Positions 17,071 to 27,927 of a stretch of DNA of 41,498 nucleotides are shown in pieces. Positions within the stretch are counted from its first letter, which is position 1; every line of letters begins with the position of its first letter. The stretch spans positions 1 to 41,498 of the forward strand of contig NZ_POTX01000027.1 in the NCBI RefSeq assembly GCF_003236305.1, given 5' to 3'. Source of the DNA: Micromonospora endophytica. GTDB lineage: Bacteria; Actinomycetota; Actinomycetes; Mycobacteriales; Micromonosporaceae. The notes below the pieces were generated by a model that made no database searches, was not told the DNA's origin, and saw nothing but the letters and a program-made list of their open reading frames with translations. The position numbers and the translations under genes are program-made.

Positions 17071-17685
17071 CTACGAGTTATTCGCATCGGCGCTTATCAA
17101 GCAATTGGCAGTTGCCACCCCACTTCTGGCGAACTCGACCAGAAATTCGCGAAGGGCGCGTTGGCCCTCCTCGGTGGCGGTGTCGTTGTCGGTCACCAGG
17201 CGCCCCAGCGTGGCGAACGCGCTCGGCCAGGCGGTGATGCCGATGAGGGTGAAGAGCAACCGGGCGGTGTCCGGGCCGGCGGTGCGGCCCAGGTGCTCGG
17301 CGAGCGCGGCGTTGCTGCGCCCGTAGCACCGGCGGCGCGCCGCCTCGTCGGGCACGAACTCGCCGTCGCACTCCAGGGCCTCCCAGAGCAGCATGCGCAG
17401 CAGCTCGCGGTGCTCGCTGAGGTAGTCGAACGACTTGCGGACGTAGTCGCCCACGTCCTCGCCCTCGCGCACCACGGTCGCCAGGCGCATCTCTTCCAGC
17501 ATCTCGCTCAGTACCCGCTGGTAGAGACCTTCCTTGTCGCCGAACCGGGCGTAGATGCGTTGCTTGTTGTATCCCGAGCGCGCGGCGATGCGATCGACGC
17601 GCGCCCCGGCCAGGCCGTAGGCGGCGAACTCCACACGTGCCGCGGCCAGGATCGATGCCTGCGTCGCCTCTGGGTTGCGTGCCAT
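17071..17685 (-). CDS. TetR-family transcriptional regulator
   Basis: A 204-residue TetR-type repressor. The DNA-binding domain is clear: ATQASILAAARVEFAAYGLAGARVDRIAARSGYNKQRIYARFGDKEGLYQRV, with the recognition helix near residues 36-46. The remaining helices (about 60-204) form the ligand-binding and dimerisation domain, with no ligand evident. It is transcribed away from the SDR-MFS genes, and a 16-bp near-perfect palindrome lies in the 138-bp divergent region, the usual set-up for autoregulation and control of an efflux operon. The pump substrate or a pathway product is therefore the likely inducer (inference). Confidence 0.93.
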   Translation of the reverse strand: MARNPEATQASILAAARVEFAAYGLAGARVDRIAARSGYNKQRIYARFGDKEGLYQRVLSEMLEEMRLATVVREGEDVGDYVRKSFDYLSEHRELLRMLLWEALECDGEFVPDEAARRRCYGRSNAALAEHLGRTAGPDTARLLFTLIGITAWPSAFATLGRLVTDNDTATEEGQRALREFLVEFARSGVATANCLISADANNS

Positions 17686-17718
17686 GAACGAATCCTAAAC
17701 CCCGCAAGTTGGCCTACC

Positions 17719-17734
17719 AACCAACTAGTTCGTT
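17719..17734. promoter_or_regulatory. candidate TetR operator
   Basis: AACCAACTAGTTCGTT is a 16-bp palindrome with one mismatched pair, centred on ACTAGT, in the divergent region between the TetR-type gene and the SDR-like gene. Its AAC-N2-ACTAGT-N2-GTT layout is like known TetR-family operators. It lies 34 bp upstream of the TetR start codon. Confidence 0.62.
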
Positions 17735-17823
17735 TGTTAGTCTGACCGCGTTCCGCCACGGCCCTCTGACCTTCCGTGGCGTCACCGGGTGTACGGCACC
17801 CGCCCAACCTGAAGGAGATCGAC

Positions 17824-18468
17824 GTGAAGGTTCTGCTGTTCGGCGCGAGCGGCAACATCGGCCGGGCGATCGCCGAGGAGTTGCTGTCGCGGGGACACAG
17901 CGTCACCGGCGTCACCCGCCGCGGCGTCGTCAAGGGCCTCGAGCACGAGCGGTTCACCGCCATCGTCGGCGACGCCACCGACGCCGGCACCGTGGCGTCG
18001 CTCGCCTCCGGGCACGACGCCGTGGCCTCCGCAGTAGGCCCGGCGGTCGGCCGCGAGAACGACCACGAGATCATCGTGGGCGCCGCGCGGGCGCTGATCG
18101 AGGGCCTGTCCAAGGCGGGGGTGACGCGCCTGGTGACCATCGGCGGCGCCGGCAGCCTCGAGGTCGCCCCCGGCAAGCGGGTGCTCGACGACCCCAACTT
18201 CCCGGCCATGTGGCGGGCCAACGCCGAGGCGCAGAGCGCGGCGCTGGGCCTGTTCCGCAACAGCGAACAGCTCGACTGGACCTACGTGTCCCCGGCCGCG
18301 CACATCGGCGAGGGCGAGCGGACCGGCGCCTTCCGGGTCGGCGGCGACCGACTGCTCACCGACGCCGACGGCAAGAGCGACATCTCGTACGCCGACTACG
18401 CGGTGGCCTTCGTCGATGAGCTGGAGCAGGGCAAGGCCGTCCGCCGCCGGATCAGTGTCGCCTACTGA
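17824..18468 (+). CDS. NAD(P)-binding atypical SDR (NmrA/YwnB-like) protein
   Basis: A 214-residue Rossmann-fold protein opening VKVLLFGASGNIGRAIAEEL, the GxxGxxG signature of atypical short-chain dehydrogenases. GDATDAGTVASLASGHDAVASAVG and VTIGGAGSLEV follow the pattern of NAD(P)H-binding proteins of the YwnB/NmrA type, which often lack the catalytic YxxxK and may act as redox sensors or reductases. The GTG start at 17824 is 6 bp from AAGGAG; an upstream ATG at 17776 would overlap the promoter region and is less likely. It is the first gene divergent from the TetR regulator and precedes the efflux pump by 31 bp. TetR-SDR pairs of this type are common in actinobacteria. Confidence 0.87.
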   Translation: MKVLLFGASGNIGRAIAEELLSRGHSVTGVTRRGVVKGLEHERFTAIVGDATDAGTVASLASGHDAVASAVGPAVGRENDHEIIVGAARALIEGLSKAGVTRLVTIGGAGSLEVAPGKRVLDDPNFPAMWRANAEAQSAALGLFRNSEQLDWTYVSPAAHIGEGERTGAFRVGGDRLLTDADGKSDISYADYAVAFVDELEQGKAVRRRISVAY

Positions 18469-18499
18469 GGCCGCCCCGCCGCCGAAAGGTAGAGAAGCC

Positions 18500-20960
<2,461 letters not shown>

Positions 20961-20967
20961 CCCAGCC

Positions 20968-21010
20968 GCCGCGGGCGGTCCGGCCACCCCCGTGCCGGAC
21001 CGCCCGCGGC
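20968..21010 (+). terminator. strong hairpin between gap and the PNPOx-like gene
   Basis: A perfect 17-bp inverted repeat (GCCGCGGGCGGTCCGGC and complement, 9-nt loop) starts 8 bp after the GAPDH stop and ends 20 bp before the next ATG. With so little room for another promoter, it may be a partial terminator or an mRNA-stabilising structure inside an operon. Confidence 0.65.
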
Positions 21011-21030
21011 ACCTCGTCCAGGAGGTACAG

Positions 21031-21960
21031 ATGACCCGACACGAGGGTGAGCAAGCCGTACAGCGCCGTGCCGGTGAGGGACACGAGGGCTGGGGCTCGC
21101 CGATGTTCAGCCCGGAGATCCCGATCGGCTTCCACGGCTTCCTGCTCGCCCAGCGCATGGTGGTGCTCAGCGCGCGGGACGACGATGGCGCTCTGTGGGC
21201 CACCGTGCTCGCCGGGCCGCGGCGGTTCGTGACGCCGACCAGCGACCGGACCATCGACATCGCGGCGTTGCCTGCCCACGGCGACCCGCTGCGCGCCGCC
21301 CTCACCACAAGCCGGGAAGTGGGCATGCTCGCCATCGAGCCGCAGACCCGACGCCGGATCCGGGTCAACGGCCGGGCCGTCCGCGAGGGCGACGGGCTGC
21401 GCCTGATCACCGACCAGGTGCTCGGCAACTGCCCGAAATACATCACGACCCGCGAGGTCGTCGACAGCCAGCCGCAGCCCGCCGAGGCCGAGGCCAAGGT
21501 CCGGCACAGCGACGAACTCGACGGCGACCAGCAGGAGCTGATCCGCGCCGCCGACACCTTTTTCATCGGCAGCCACGGGCCCGGCCAGGGCGGCGACGCC
21601 TCACACCGCGGCGGTATGCCCGGCTTCGTGCGGGTCCTCGGCCCCCGCCGGCTGGCCTGGCCCGACTACTTCGGCAACTCCTTCTACATGACGCTCGGCA
21701 ACATGGTGCTGGACCCGCGCTGCGGGTTGCTCTTCGTCGACTGGGAGACCGGCACCACCCTCCAGCTCACCGGCCGGGGCCGGATCGACTGGGACACCGA
21801 CCACGCCGCCGCCGTCCCGGGCGCGCTGCGGCTCGTCGAGTTCGACGTGGAGCGGGTGGTGCAGGTCGAGCACGCCCACCAACTCCGCTGGCGGCTGCAC
21901 GACTATTCGCGCCACAACCCTCCCAGCGGCGTCGGCGGCGACGCCGGAAAGGTGACCTGA
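21031..21960 (+). CDS. pyridoxamine 5'-phosphate oxidase-fold (FMN-binding split-barrel) protein
   Basis: A 309-residue protein of the large PNPOx-like group. The FMN-binding barrel is suggested by the N-terminal half (HGFLLAQRMVVLSARDDDGALWATVLAGP, RRIRVNGRAV, NCPKYI) and a second barrel-like half (ADTFFIGSHG, MPGFVRVLGPRRLAWPDYFGNSFYMTLGN, LLFVDWETGTTLQLTGRGRIDW). Proteins of this build occur singly or fused to ferredoxin reductase domains; none is fused here. They may reduce flavin- or F420-linked substrates. The reaction is unknown. ATG at 21031 follows AGGAGG. The Dabb gene begins 1 bp after the stop, so they are coupled. Confidence 0.82.
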   Translation: MTRHEGEQAVQRRAGEGHEGWGSPMFSPEIPIGFHGFLLAQRMVVLSARDDDGALWATVLAGPRRFVTPTSDRTIDIAALPAHGDPLRAALTTSREVGMLAIEPQTRRRIRVNGRAVREGDGLRLITDQVLGNCPKYITTREVVDSQPQPAEAEAKVRHSDELDGDQQELIRAADTFFIGSHGPGQGGDASHRGGMPGFVRVLGPRRLAWPDYFGNSFYMTLGNMVLDPRCGLLFVDWETGTTLQLTGRGRIDWDTDHAAAVPGALRLVEFDVERVVQVEHAHQLRWRLHDYSRHNPPSGVGGDAGKVT

Positions 21961-21961
21961 G

Positions 21962-22237
21962 ATGCTCACGCACGTTGTCCTCATGCGACTCGTCGATCCC
22001 GCGGACGCCCCGAAGGCGCAGGAGCTGCTGGCCGGCCTCGCCGCCGAGATCCCGCAGTGCCAGGCGCTGGTGACCGGCACCGACGTGACCCGCGGCCCGT
22101 ACTCCTGGGATCTGGCACTGATCACCAAGCACGACGACCCGGACGGATTGGCGGCGTACCAGGCCCACCCCCGTCATCAGGACGTGATCGGGTGGCTCGG
22201 CCCCCGCATCGCGGAACGCGCCATCGTGGACTTCTGA
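21962..22237 (+). CDS. Dabb (stress-responsive dimeric alpha/beta-barrel) protein
   Basis: A 91-residue ferredoxin-like protein, the full length of a single Dabb domain. It shows [30 protein letters not shown], then [34 protein letters not shown], with the usual YQxHPxH motif. Dabb proteins include olivetolic acid cyclase, which folds a polyketide in plants, and small enzymes or dimer partners of unknown role in bacteria. Here it is wedged between the PNPOx-like gene (1 bp gap) and chorismate synthase (1 bp gap), so it is certainly cotranscribed with them. A cyclase or lyase role in the pathway is possible but unproven. Confidence 0.88.
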   Translation: MLTHVVLMRLVDPADAPKAQELLAGLAAEIPQCQALVTGTDVTRGPYSWDLALITKHDDPDGLAAYQAHPRHQDVIGWLGPRIAERAIVDF

Positions 22238-22238
22238 C

Positions 22239-23414
22239 GTGCGCTGGCTCACCGCTGGCGAATCCCACGGGCCGGCGCTCGTCGCGCTGCTCGACGGCGT
22301 ACCCGCCGGGGTGCGGGTGACCAGTGAGCAGATCGTGTGTGACCTGGCGCGGCGGCGGTTGGGATACGGCCGGGGCGCGCGGATGTCCTTCGAGCGCGAC
22401 GTGGTCGAACTGCTCGGCGGGGTGCGGCACGGCATGACGCTGGGCAGTCCGGTGGCGATCCGGGTGGGCAACTCGGAGTGGCCTAAGTGGCGCACGGTGA
22501 TGGCCGCCGACCCGGTGGACGCGGCCGAACTGGCCAACCAGGCGCGGGCTGCGCCGTTGACCCGACCCCGGCCGGGGCACGCGGATCTGGCCGGCATGCA
22601 GAAGTACGGTCACACCGACGCGCGGCCGGTGCTGGAGCGGGCCAGCGCCCGGGAGACCGCTGCCCGCGTCGCCGTGGGCGTGATCGCCAAGGCCCTGCTC
22701 CGGCAGGCGCTGGAGGTCGAGATCGTGTCACACGTGATCGAACTCGGAGCGGTGCCCGTCCAGACCGGTCTGGTACCGGTGCCGCAGGACGCGGGGCGCA
22801 TCGACGCGGACCCGCTGCGGTGCCTGGATCCGGAGGCGAGCGCCCGGATGGTGGCCGAGGTCGACGCGGCGAAGAAGGACGCGGACACGCTCGGCGGCAT
22901 CGTGGAGGTGCTGGCCTACGGGGTGCCCCCGGGACTCGGCTCGCACGTGCAGTGGGACCGCAAGCTCGACGCTCGCCTCGCCGCCGCCCTGATGTCGATC
23001 CCGTCGGTCAAGTCCGTCGAGATCGGCGACGGGCTCACCCAGGCCCGGTCGCGGGGATCCGTCGCGCACGACGAGATCATCCCGACCTCGGACGGCGTCC
23101 GTCGCGTCACCGGCCGGGCCGGCGGCCTGGAGGGTGGCATCAGCAACGGTGAGCCGCTGCGGGTACGTGCCGCGCTCAAACCGATCTCCTCGCTCAACCG
23201 GCCGCTGCGGACCGTGGACGTCCGCAGCGGGGAACCGGCCCCGGCGATCAACCAGCGGTCGGACGTGTGTGCCGTACCGGCCGGGGCGGTGGTCGCGGAG
23301 GCGATGGTGGCGCTGGTGCTGGCCGAGGCGGCGGTGCAGAAGTTCGGTGGTGACTCGGTCGCCGAGATCCGCCGCAACCTGGCCGGCTATCTGGACTCGT
23401 TGGTGATCCGCTGA
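22239..23414 (+). CDS. aroC: chorismate synthase
   Basis: A 391-residue chorismate synthase, which converts 5-enolpyruvylshikimate 3-phosphate to chorismate using reduced FMN. Conserved blocks are the [18 protein letters not shown] start, [56 protein letters not shown] and [17 protein letters not shown]; length is normal. Housekeeping actinobacterial aroC normally sits with aroK, aroB and aroQ, and none is here. Its place 1 bp after the Dabb gene, in a run with a GAPDH and PNPOx-like protein, suggests a pathway-dedicated copy that pairs with the cluster's DAHP synthase and prephenate dehydrogenase. GTG start at 22239. FMN supply might involve its neighbours (inference). Confidence 0.96.
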   Translation: MRWLTAGESHGPALVALLDGVPAGVRVTSEQIVCDLARRRLGYGRGARMSFERDVVELLGGVRHGMTLGSPVAIRVGNSEWPKWRTVMAADPVDAAELANQARAAPLTRPRPGHADLAGMQKYGHTDARPVLERASARETAARVAVGVIAKALLRQALEVEIVSHVIELGAVPVQTGLVPVPQDAGRIDADPLRCLDPEASARMVAEVDAAKKDADTLGGIVEVLAYGVPPGLGSHVQWDRKLDARLAAALMSIPSVKSVEIGDGLTQARSRGSVAHDEIIPTSDGVRRVTGRAGGLEGGISNGEPLRVRAALKPISSLNRPLRTVDVRSGEPAPAINQRSDVCAVPAGAVVAEAMVALVLAEAAVQKFGGDSVAEIRRNLAGYLDSLVIR

Positions 23415-23455
23415 CGCCCCGGTCGCCGGGTGCCCTGCACCCGGCGGCCGGGGCG
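23415..23455. terminator. bidirectional hairpin between aroC and ilvD
   Basis: An 18-bp stem with one G-U pair and a 5-nt loop (left arm from 23415, right arm to 23455) fills the gap between the convergent aroC and ilvD genes, and marks the right edge of the biosynthetic cluster. Confidence 0.8.
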
Positions 23456-23460
23456 CGCCG

Positions 23461-25308
23461 TCACTCCGGCACCCGGCGGTAGGCGCCGTCGCTGGCCGAG
23501 GTGGCCATCGAGGCGTACGCGCGCAGCGCGGCGGAGACCGGGCGCTGCCGGTCGACGGGCGTGTAGGGGCGGTCGCGCTTCTCCTGGGCGACGCGCCGGG
23601 CGTCGAGGACGTCGGCCGGGACGTTCAGCTCGATGGAGCGGGCCGGGATGTCGATGACGATCTCGTCACCCGGCTCGACCAGCGCGATCAGTCCACCGGA
23701 GGCGGCCTCGGGGGAGGCGTGTCCGATGGAGAGCCCGGAGGTGCCGCCGGAGAACCGGCCGTCGGTGAGCAGCGCGCAGGAGCGGCCCAGTCCCCGGCCC
23801 TTGAGGAACGAGGTGGGGTAGAGCATCTCCTGCATGCCGGGGCCGCCCTTGGGGCCCTCGTAGCGGATCACCACGACGTCCCCGGCGACGATCTCCTTGG
23901 CCAGGATGGCGGTGACCGCGTCGTCCTGTGACTCGTACACCTTGGCCGGGCCGCGGAAGGTGAGGCACTCCTCGGGCACCCCGGCGGTCTTGACCACGCA
24001 GCCCTCGGGCGCGAGGTTGCCGTGCAGGATGGCCAGCCCGCCGTCGGCGGTGTACGCGTGTGCCAGGTCCCGGATGCAGCCACCGGCCGCGTCGGTGTCC
24101 AGGGTGGACCAGCGGTTGGTGGTGGAGAACGGTTCGGTGGTGCGTACCCCGCCCGGCGCGGCGTGGAACAGCTCGATCGCCTCGGGGATGGCGGAGCCGC
24201 CACGCACGTCCCAGTCGGCCAGCCAGCGCTCCAGCGAGGGGGCGTGCACCGCGTGCACGTCCCGACGGAGCAGGCCGGCGCGGTTGAGCTCGCCGAGAAT
24301 GGCCGGGATGCCGCCGGCCCGGTGCACGTCCTCCATGTGGTACTGCGGCGAGTTCGGGGCGACCTTGGCCAGGCAGGGCACCCGGCGGGAGATCTCGTCG
24401 ATGTCGGCGACGGTGAAGTCCAGCTCGGCCTCGCGGGCGGCGGCCAGCAGGTGCAGGATCGTGTTCGTCGACCCGCCCATCGCCACGTCCAGCGCGACGG
24501 CGTTCTCGAACGCGGCCCGGCCGGCGACGTTGCGCGGCAGCACCGAGGCGTCGTCGTTGTCGTACCACCGCTTGGCGATCTCCACGGCGGTGCGGCCGGC
24601 CTCGACGAAGAGCGACCGGCGGGCGGCGTGGGTGGCAAGCGTCGAACCGTTGCCCGGCAGCGCCAGCCCGATGGCCTCGGTGAGGCAGTTCATCGAGTTG
24701 GCGGTGAACATGCCCGAGCAGGACCCGCAGGTGGGGCAGGCGGAGCGCTCGATCTCGCCGAGCTGGTCGTCGGTGACGGCCTCGTTCGAGCTGGCGATCA
24801 TCGCGTCGATCAGATCGATCTTGGAGTGGACGACGCCCTCGATGGCCACCGTCTTGCCGGCCTCCATCGGGCCGCCGGAGACGAAGACCGCCGGGATGTT
24901 GAGTCGCAGCGCCGCCAGCAGCATCCCCGGGGTGATCTTGTCGCAGTTGGAGATGCAGACCAGGACGTCCGCGCAGTGCGCGTTGACCATGTATTCCACC
25001 GCGTCGGCGATCAGCTCCCGGCTGGGCAGGGAGTAAAGCATGCCGCCGTGGCCCATCGCGATGCCGTCGTCGACCGCGATGGTGTTGAACTCGCGGCCCA
25101 CGCCACCGGCCTCGGCGACCGCCTCGGCGACCAGGCCACCCATGTCCTTGAGGTGTACGTGGCCCGGGACGAACTGGGTGAAACTGTTCGCGATGGCGAC
25201 GATCGGCTTGCCGAAATCGTCGTCGGTCATCCCGGTGGCCCGCCACAGGGCCCGGGCGCCGGCCATCGTCCGACCGTGCGTGGAGGTCTTCGACCGCAGC
25301 TCAGGCAT
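23461..25308 (-). CDS. ilvD: dihydroxy-acid dehydratase
   Basis: A 615-residue iron-sulfur dehydratase that forms the 2-keto acids in valine/leucine and isoleucine synthesis. The cluster-binding cysteines are seen in [12 protein letters not shown] and [19 protein letters not shown]; the C-terminal [18 protein letters not shown] is the family's second signature. Length is normal. The start at 25308 ([23 protein letters not shown]) matches the family's N-terminus; the frame is open further upstream without likely coding. It faces away from the GGDEF-EAL gene with a 110-bp divergent region. First of the many branched-chain amino-acid genes on this side of the window. Confidence 0.96.
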   Translation of the reverse strand: MPELRSKTSTHGRTMAGARALWRATGMTDDDFGKPIVAIANSFTQFVPGHVHLKDMGGLVAEAVAEAGGVGREFNTIAVDDGIAMGHGGMLYSLPSRELIADAVEYMVNAHCADVLVCISNCDKITPGMLLAALRLNIPAVFVSGGPMEAGKTVAIEGVVHSKIDLIDAMIASSNEAVTDDQLGEIERSACPTCGSCSGMFTANSMNCLTEAIGLALPGNGSTLATHAARRSLFVEAGRTAVEIAKRWYDNDDASVLPRNVAGRAAFENAVALDVAMGGSTNTILHLLAAAREAELDFTVADIDEISRRVPCLAKVAPNSPQYHMEDVHRAGGIPAILGELNRAGLLRRDVHAVHAPSLERWLADWDVRGGSAIPEAIELFHAAPGGVRTTEPFSTTNRWSTLDTDAAGGCIRDLAHAYTADGGLAILHGNLAPEGCVVKTAGVPEECLTFRGPAKVYESQDDAVTAILAKEIVAGDVVVIRYEGPKGGPGMQEMLYPTSFLKGRGLGRSCALLTDGRFSGGTSGLSIGHASPEAASGGLIALVEPGDEIVIDIPARSIELNVPADVLDARRVAQEKRDRPYTPVDRQRPVSAALRAYASMATSASDGAYRRVPE

Positions 25309-25418
25309 GCACACCAGTCTGGCACCGTTCGGGCCGCCGCGGACAGCCGAGCGGGTCGTGTCCCAACAGTTGCGCACCCGATCCCCACGGGAAGCGGTCA
25401 TCCGGCAGAGTTGGGGGC

Positions 25419-27752
25419 GTGCACACACCCCCGGGCATGATCGGTGCCGCGGTGCTCAGCGCGTTGGTCGCCCTCGCGGCCGGCGTGCTGCTGGCCGCCG
25501 CAGCCCGACACCGGGCCGGACCGCACCGCCAGGCGTACGCGCTGCTCGCCGTCGCCGGCGCGGTCGCCCTGCTCACCCTGTTGTGTGGGCTGGCGGTCGC
25601 GCTCAACCGCAGCGGGCAATGGCCGCAAGACCCGCAGGGCGTCGGGTGGCCGAGCGTGATCGCGTGCGGCACCGCCGTCAGCGGTCTGCTCTTCTGTCTC
25701 GGTTTGCTGCGGATGCCCGGGGTGGCCGGTTCGGTCGGCTCGGCCGCCCGGCTGGCCCTGGACGGTGTGATCCTGGGCACGGCGCTCTGGTTCGTCGGCT
25801 GGGTGCTCACCTCCGAGCCGACCCGGCTGCTCGGCGACGCCACCCCGACGGCCTGCCCGGCGATCCTGGTCGGGTCGGTGAGCGCGGCCTTGAGCACCGG
25901 CCTCGCCGTCATCATGGTCCTGCGGGTCTCGGCGCCCCGCCGTGGCCTCGCCGTGCTGGCCGTCGGCATCACCGTGGCCACCTTCGGCGGGCTCGGTCTC
26001 GCGGCCGGGCTCTGCCAGGCCGGCCGCACTGTCACCTCGGTCAGCGCGGTAGCGCTCGCGGTGGGGTTGCTGGCCGCCGCGCTCGCCGTGCACCGGACCG
26101 ACCTGCCCGGCGAGGTCGCCATCGACGTGATCCGGCACGACGGCGAGTACGCCGTGGTGCCGATGGCCGCGATGGTCGGTTCGGCGATCTACCACCTCGT
26201 CGCGGGCGGCCGGTTCGATCTGCTCGGCGTCGTCGCCGGCAGCGTGCAGGGGTTCGCCCTGGTGGCCCGGCAGTACCTCACCCTGCACGAGGCCCGTGCG
26301 TACGCTCGGCAGCTCGCCGAGCGGGAGGCGCACTTCCGCCAGCTCGCGCACACCGACGCGCTCACCGGCCTGGCCAACCGGCGTGGGCTGCTGCGCGCGC
26401 TGCACCGGTGCGCCGAGGAGGCCACCGGCTGCGTGCTGCTCGGCCTGGACCTGGACGGCTTCAAGCACGTCAACGACATGCGCGGGCACGATGTCGGTGA
26501 CGCGGTGCTGGCCGAGGTGGGCCAGCGGCTGCGCGGCAACCTGCGCCCCGGCGACCTGGCCGCCCGGCTCGGCGGGGACGAGTTCGCGGTGCTCATGCAC
26601 GGCGGCCCGACCGAGGCGGGGGTGGTCGCCGAGCGGCTGCTGAAGGTGCTCGGTGGCGGCTACGAGCAGCCCGAGGGGCCGGTCTTCCTCTCGGTGAGCA
26701 TCGGACTGGCCGGCTGGACGGACCAGCCGGATGTCGAGTTGCTGCTGCGGCACGCCGATCTCGCGCTGCGCTACGCCAAGCAGCGCGGCAAGAACCGGAT
26801 CGAGCGGTACGACGGCGCGTACGACCAGCTGCTGCGCCGGCGTACCACGCTGGAGCACGAGCTGCGGGGCGCGATCGAGCGCGACGAGCTGCGCCTGGTC
26901 TTCCAGCCGGTGGCCTCCCTGCCGTCGGTGCGTCCGGTCGGCGCGGAGGCGTTGCTGCGCTGGCGGCACCCCGAGCTGGGCAACGTCGGCCCGGACGAGT
27001 TCATCCCGTTGGCCGAGGAGTGCGGGATGATCGCCAAGCTCGGCGCCTGGGTGCTGCACCAGGCTTGTCACCAGCTCTCCCGCTGGTTGGCAGATGGGCA
27101 CGACGTCTGGGTGTCGGTGAACGTGTCCCCCCGCGAGCTGCACGCCCCCGAGTACGTGGTGCAGGTCACCGAGGCGCTGCGCGCCCACCACGTGCCGCCG
27201 CAGCGGCTGGTGCTGGAGGTCACCGAGCACGCGGTCGCCACCGACCTGGACGAGCTGATCCGGCGGTTGACCGCGCTGCGGCTCACCGGCGTGCGGATCG
27301 CGCTCGACGACTTCGGGGCCGGCTACTCCTCGCTGGGGCAGCTCCGCCGCCTGCCGATCGACATCCTCAAGATCGATCACGGGCTGGTGGCCGAGCACGA
27401 ACCGGTCCGGCCGGTAGGGCGCGACGGCCCGGCCTTCGCCCCGATGGTCGACATCGTCATGCGGCTTGGGCACCAACTCGGCCTCGAGGTCATCGCCGAG
27501 GGGGTCACCACGCCCACGGAGTTGGCTGCCGTGGTGGCCGCCGGCTGCCGCTTCGGCCAGGGCGCCCTGTTCGGCTGGGGCGTGCCGGCCGAGCACCTGG
27601 AGGCGATGCTGGAGGCGGCCACCTCGGCGGGCGCCCGCCCCAGCCGGTCGGCTCCGGAGCAGGTCAAGCCGGGTGTGGGCCACGAAACACCGGAGCCCGT
27701 GAACCAAAATGTGGGATCAGTTGACTCATCGCATGAGATGCGTCAGGCTTGA
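25419..27752 (+). CDS. membrane GGDEF-EAL protein (cyclic-di-GMP turnover)
   Basis: A 777-residue integral membrane signalling protein. About eight hydrophobic helices occupy residues 8-285 with no known sensor family. The diguanylate cyclase domain follows, with an intact GGDEF at 385-389 and the inhibitory RxxD site (RPGD, 376-379) at the canonical five-residue spacing. The EAL phosphodiesterase domain starts near 485 with EAL at 510-512, and catalytic [28 protein letters not shown] and a QG motif are all present. Both activities may therefore be live, with feedback through the I-site. GTG start at 25419. Its last codons contain the ilvB promoter elements. Confidence 0.94.
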   Translation: MHTPPGMIGAAVLSALVALAAGVLLAAAARHRAGPHRQAYALLAVAGAVALLTLLCGLAVALNRSGQWPQDPQGVGWPSVIACGTAVSGLLFCLGLLRMPGVAGSVGSAARLALDGVILGTALWFVGWVLTSEPTRLLGDATPTACPAILVGSVSAALSTGLAVIMVLRVSAPRRGLAVLAVGITVATFGGLGLAAGLCQAGRTVTSVSAVALAVGLLAAALAVHRTDLPGEVAIDVIRHDGEYAVVPMAAMVGSAIYHLVAGGRFDLLGVVAGSVQGFALVARQYLTLHEARAYARQLAEREAHFRQLAHTDALTGLANRRGLLRALHRCAEEATGCVLLGLDLDGFKHVNDMRGHDVGDAVLAEVGQRLRGNLRPGDLAARLGGDEFAVLMHGGPTEAGVVAERLLKVLGGGYEQPEGPVFLSVSIGLAGWTDQPDVELLLRHADLALRYAKQRGKNRIERYDGAYDQLLRRRTTLEHELRGAIERDELRLVFQPVASLPSVRPVGAEALLRWRHPELGNVGPDEFIPLAEECGMIAKLGAWVLHQACHQLSRWLADGHDVWVSVNVSPRELHAPEYVVQVTEALRAHHVPPQRLVLEVTEHAVATDLDELIRRLTALRLTGVRIALDDFGAGYSSLGQLRRLPIDILKIDHGLVAEHEPVRPVGRDGPAFAPMVDIVMRLGHQLGLEVIAEGVTTPTELAAVVAAGCRFGQGALFGWGVPAEHLEAMLEAATSAGARPSRSAPEQVKPGVGHETPEPVNQNVGSVDSSHEMRQA
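27721..27749 (+). promoter_or_regulatory. ilvB operon promoter, possibly leaderless for the leader peptide
   Basis: TTGACT (27721-27726) and CAGGCT (27744-27749) are spaced 17 bp apart and fit -35/-10 boxes. A start 7-8 nt downstream falls on the A of the leader-peptide ATG at 27757, so the leader peptide may be translated from a leaderless mRNA; no Shine-Dalgarno is visible before it. The boxes overlap the 3' end of the GGDEF-EAL gene. Confidence 0.55.
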
Positions 27753-27756
27753 GCCC

Positions 27757-27789
27757 ATGTCGTACCGGTCGCTGCGAGTACTTACCTGA
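27757..27789 (+). CDS. ilvB leader peptide (attenuation control)
   Basis: A 10-codon frame, MSYRSLRVLT, ends just before a hairpin. It contains Leu-Arg-Val-Leu using CTG, CGA, GTA and CTT; GTA and CTT are rare in this GC-rich genome. Position, codon content and the following terminator are those of branched-chain attenuator peptides: shortage of charged Leu or Val tRNA would stall the ribosome and favour read-through into ilvB. Too short for routine gene prediction. Confidence 0.72.
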   Translation: MSYRSLRVLT

Positions 27790-27848
27790 GCGCACTCTCC
27801 TCGCCTGAGAGTGCGCTGGCCCCGTGCATCTGGCACGTGGGCCTTTTT
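27790..27848 (+). terminator. ilvB attenuator: pause hairpin and intrinsic terminator
   Basis: Directly after the leader-peptide stop come two hairpins. The first is perfect, GCGCACTCTC/GAGAGTGCGC (27790-27799 and 27807-27816). The second pairs 27818-27827 with 27833-27843 (one bulged U) and runs into TTTTT at 27844-27848, a true intrinsic terminator and rare in this GC-rich window. It lies 79 bp before ilvB. The antiterminator pairing was not worked out. Confidence 0.82.
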
Positions 27849-27927
27849 GTTGCCGTCGAACCCATCGAACGTCGGCCCGGCCCGCGTTCCACAGTCTGAG
27901 CAGCCCACCAACTCGAAGGCCAACGTC

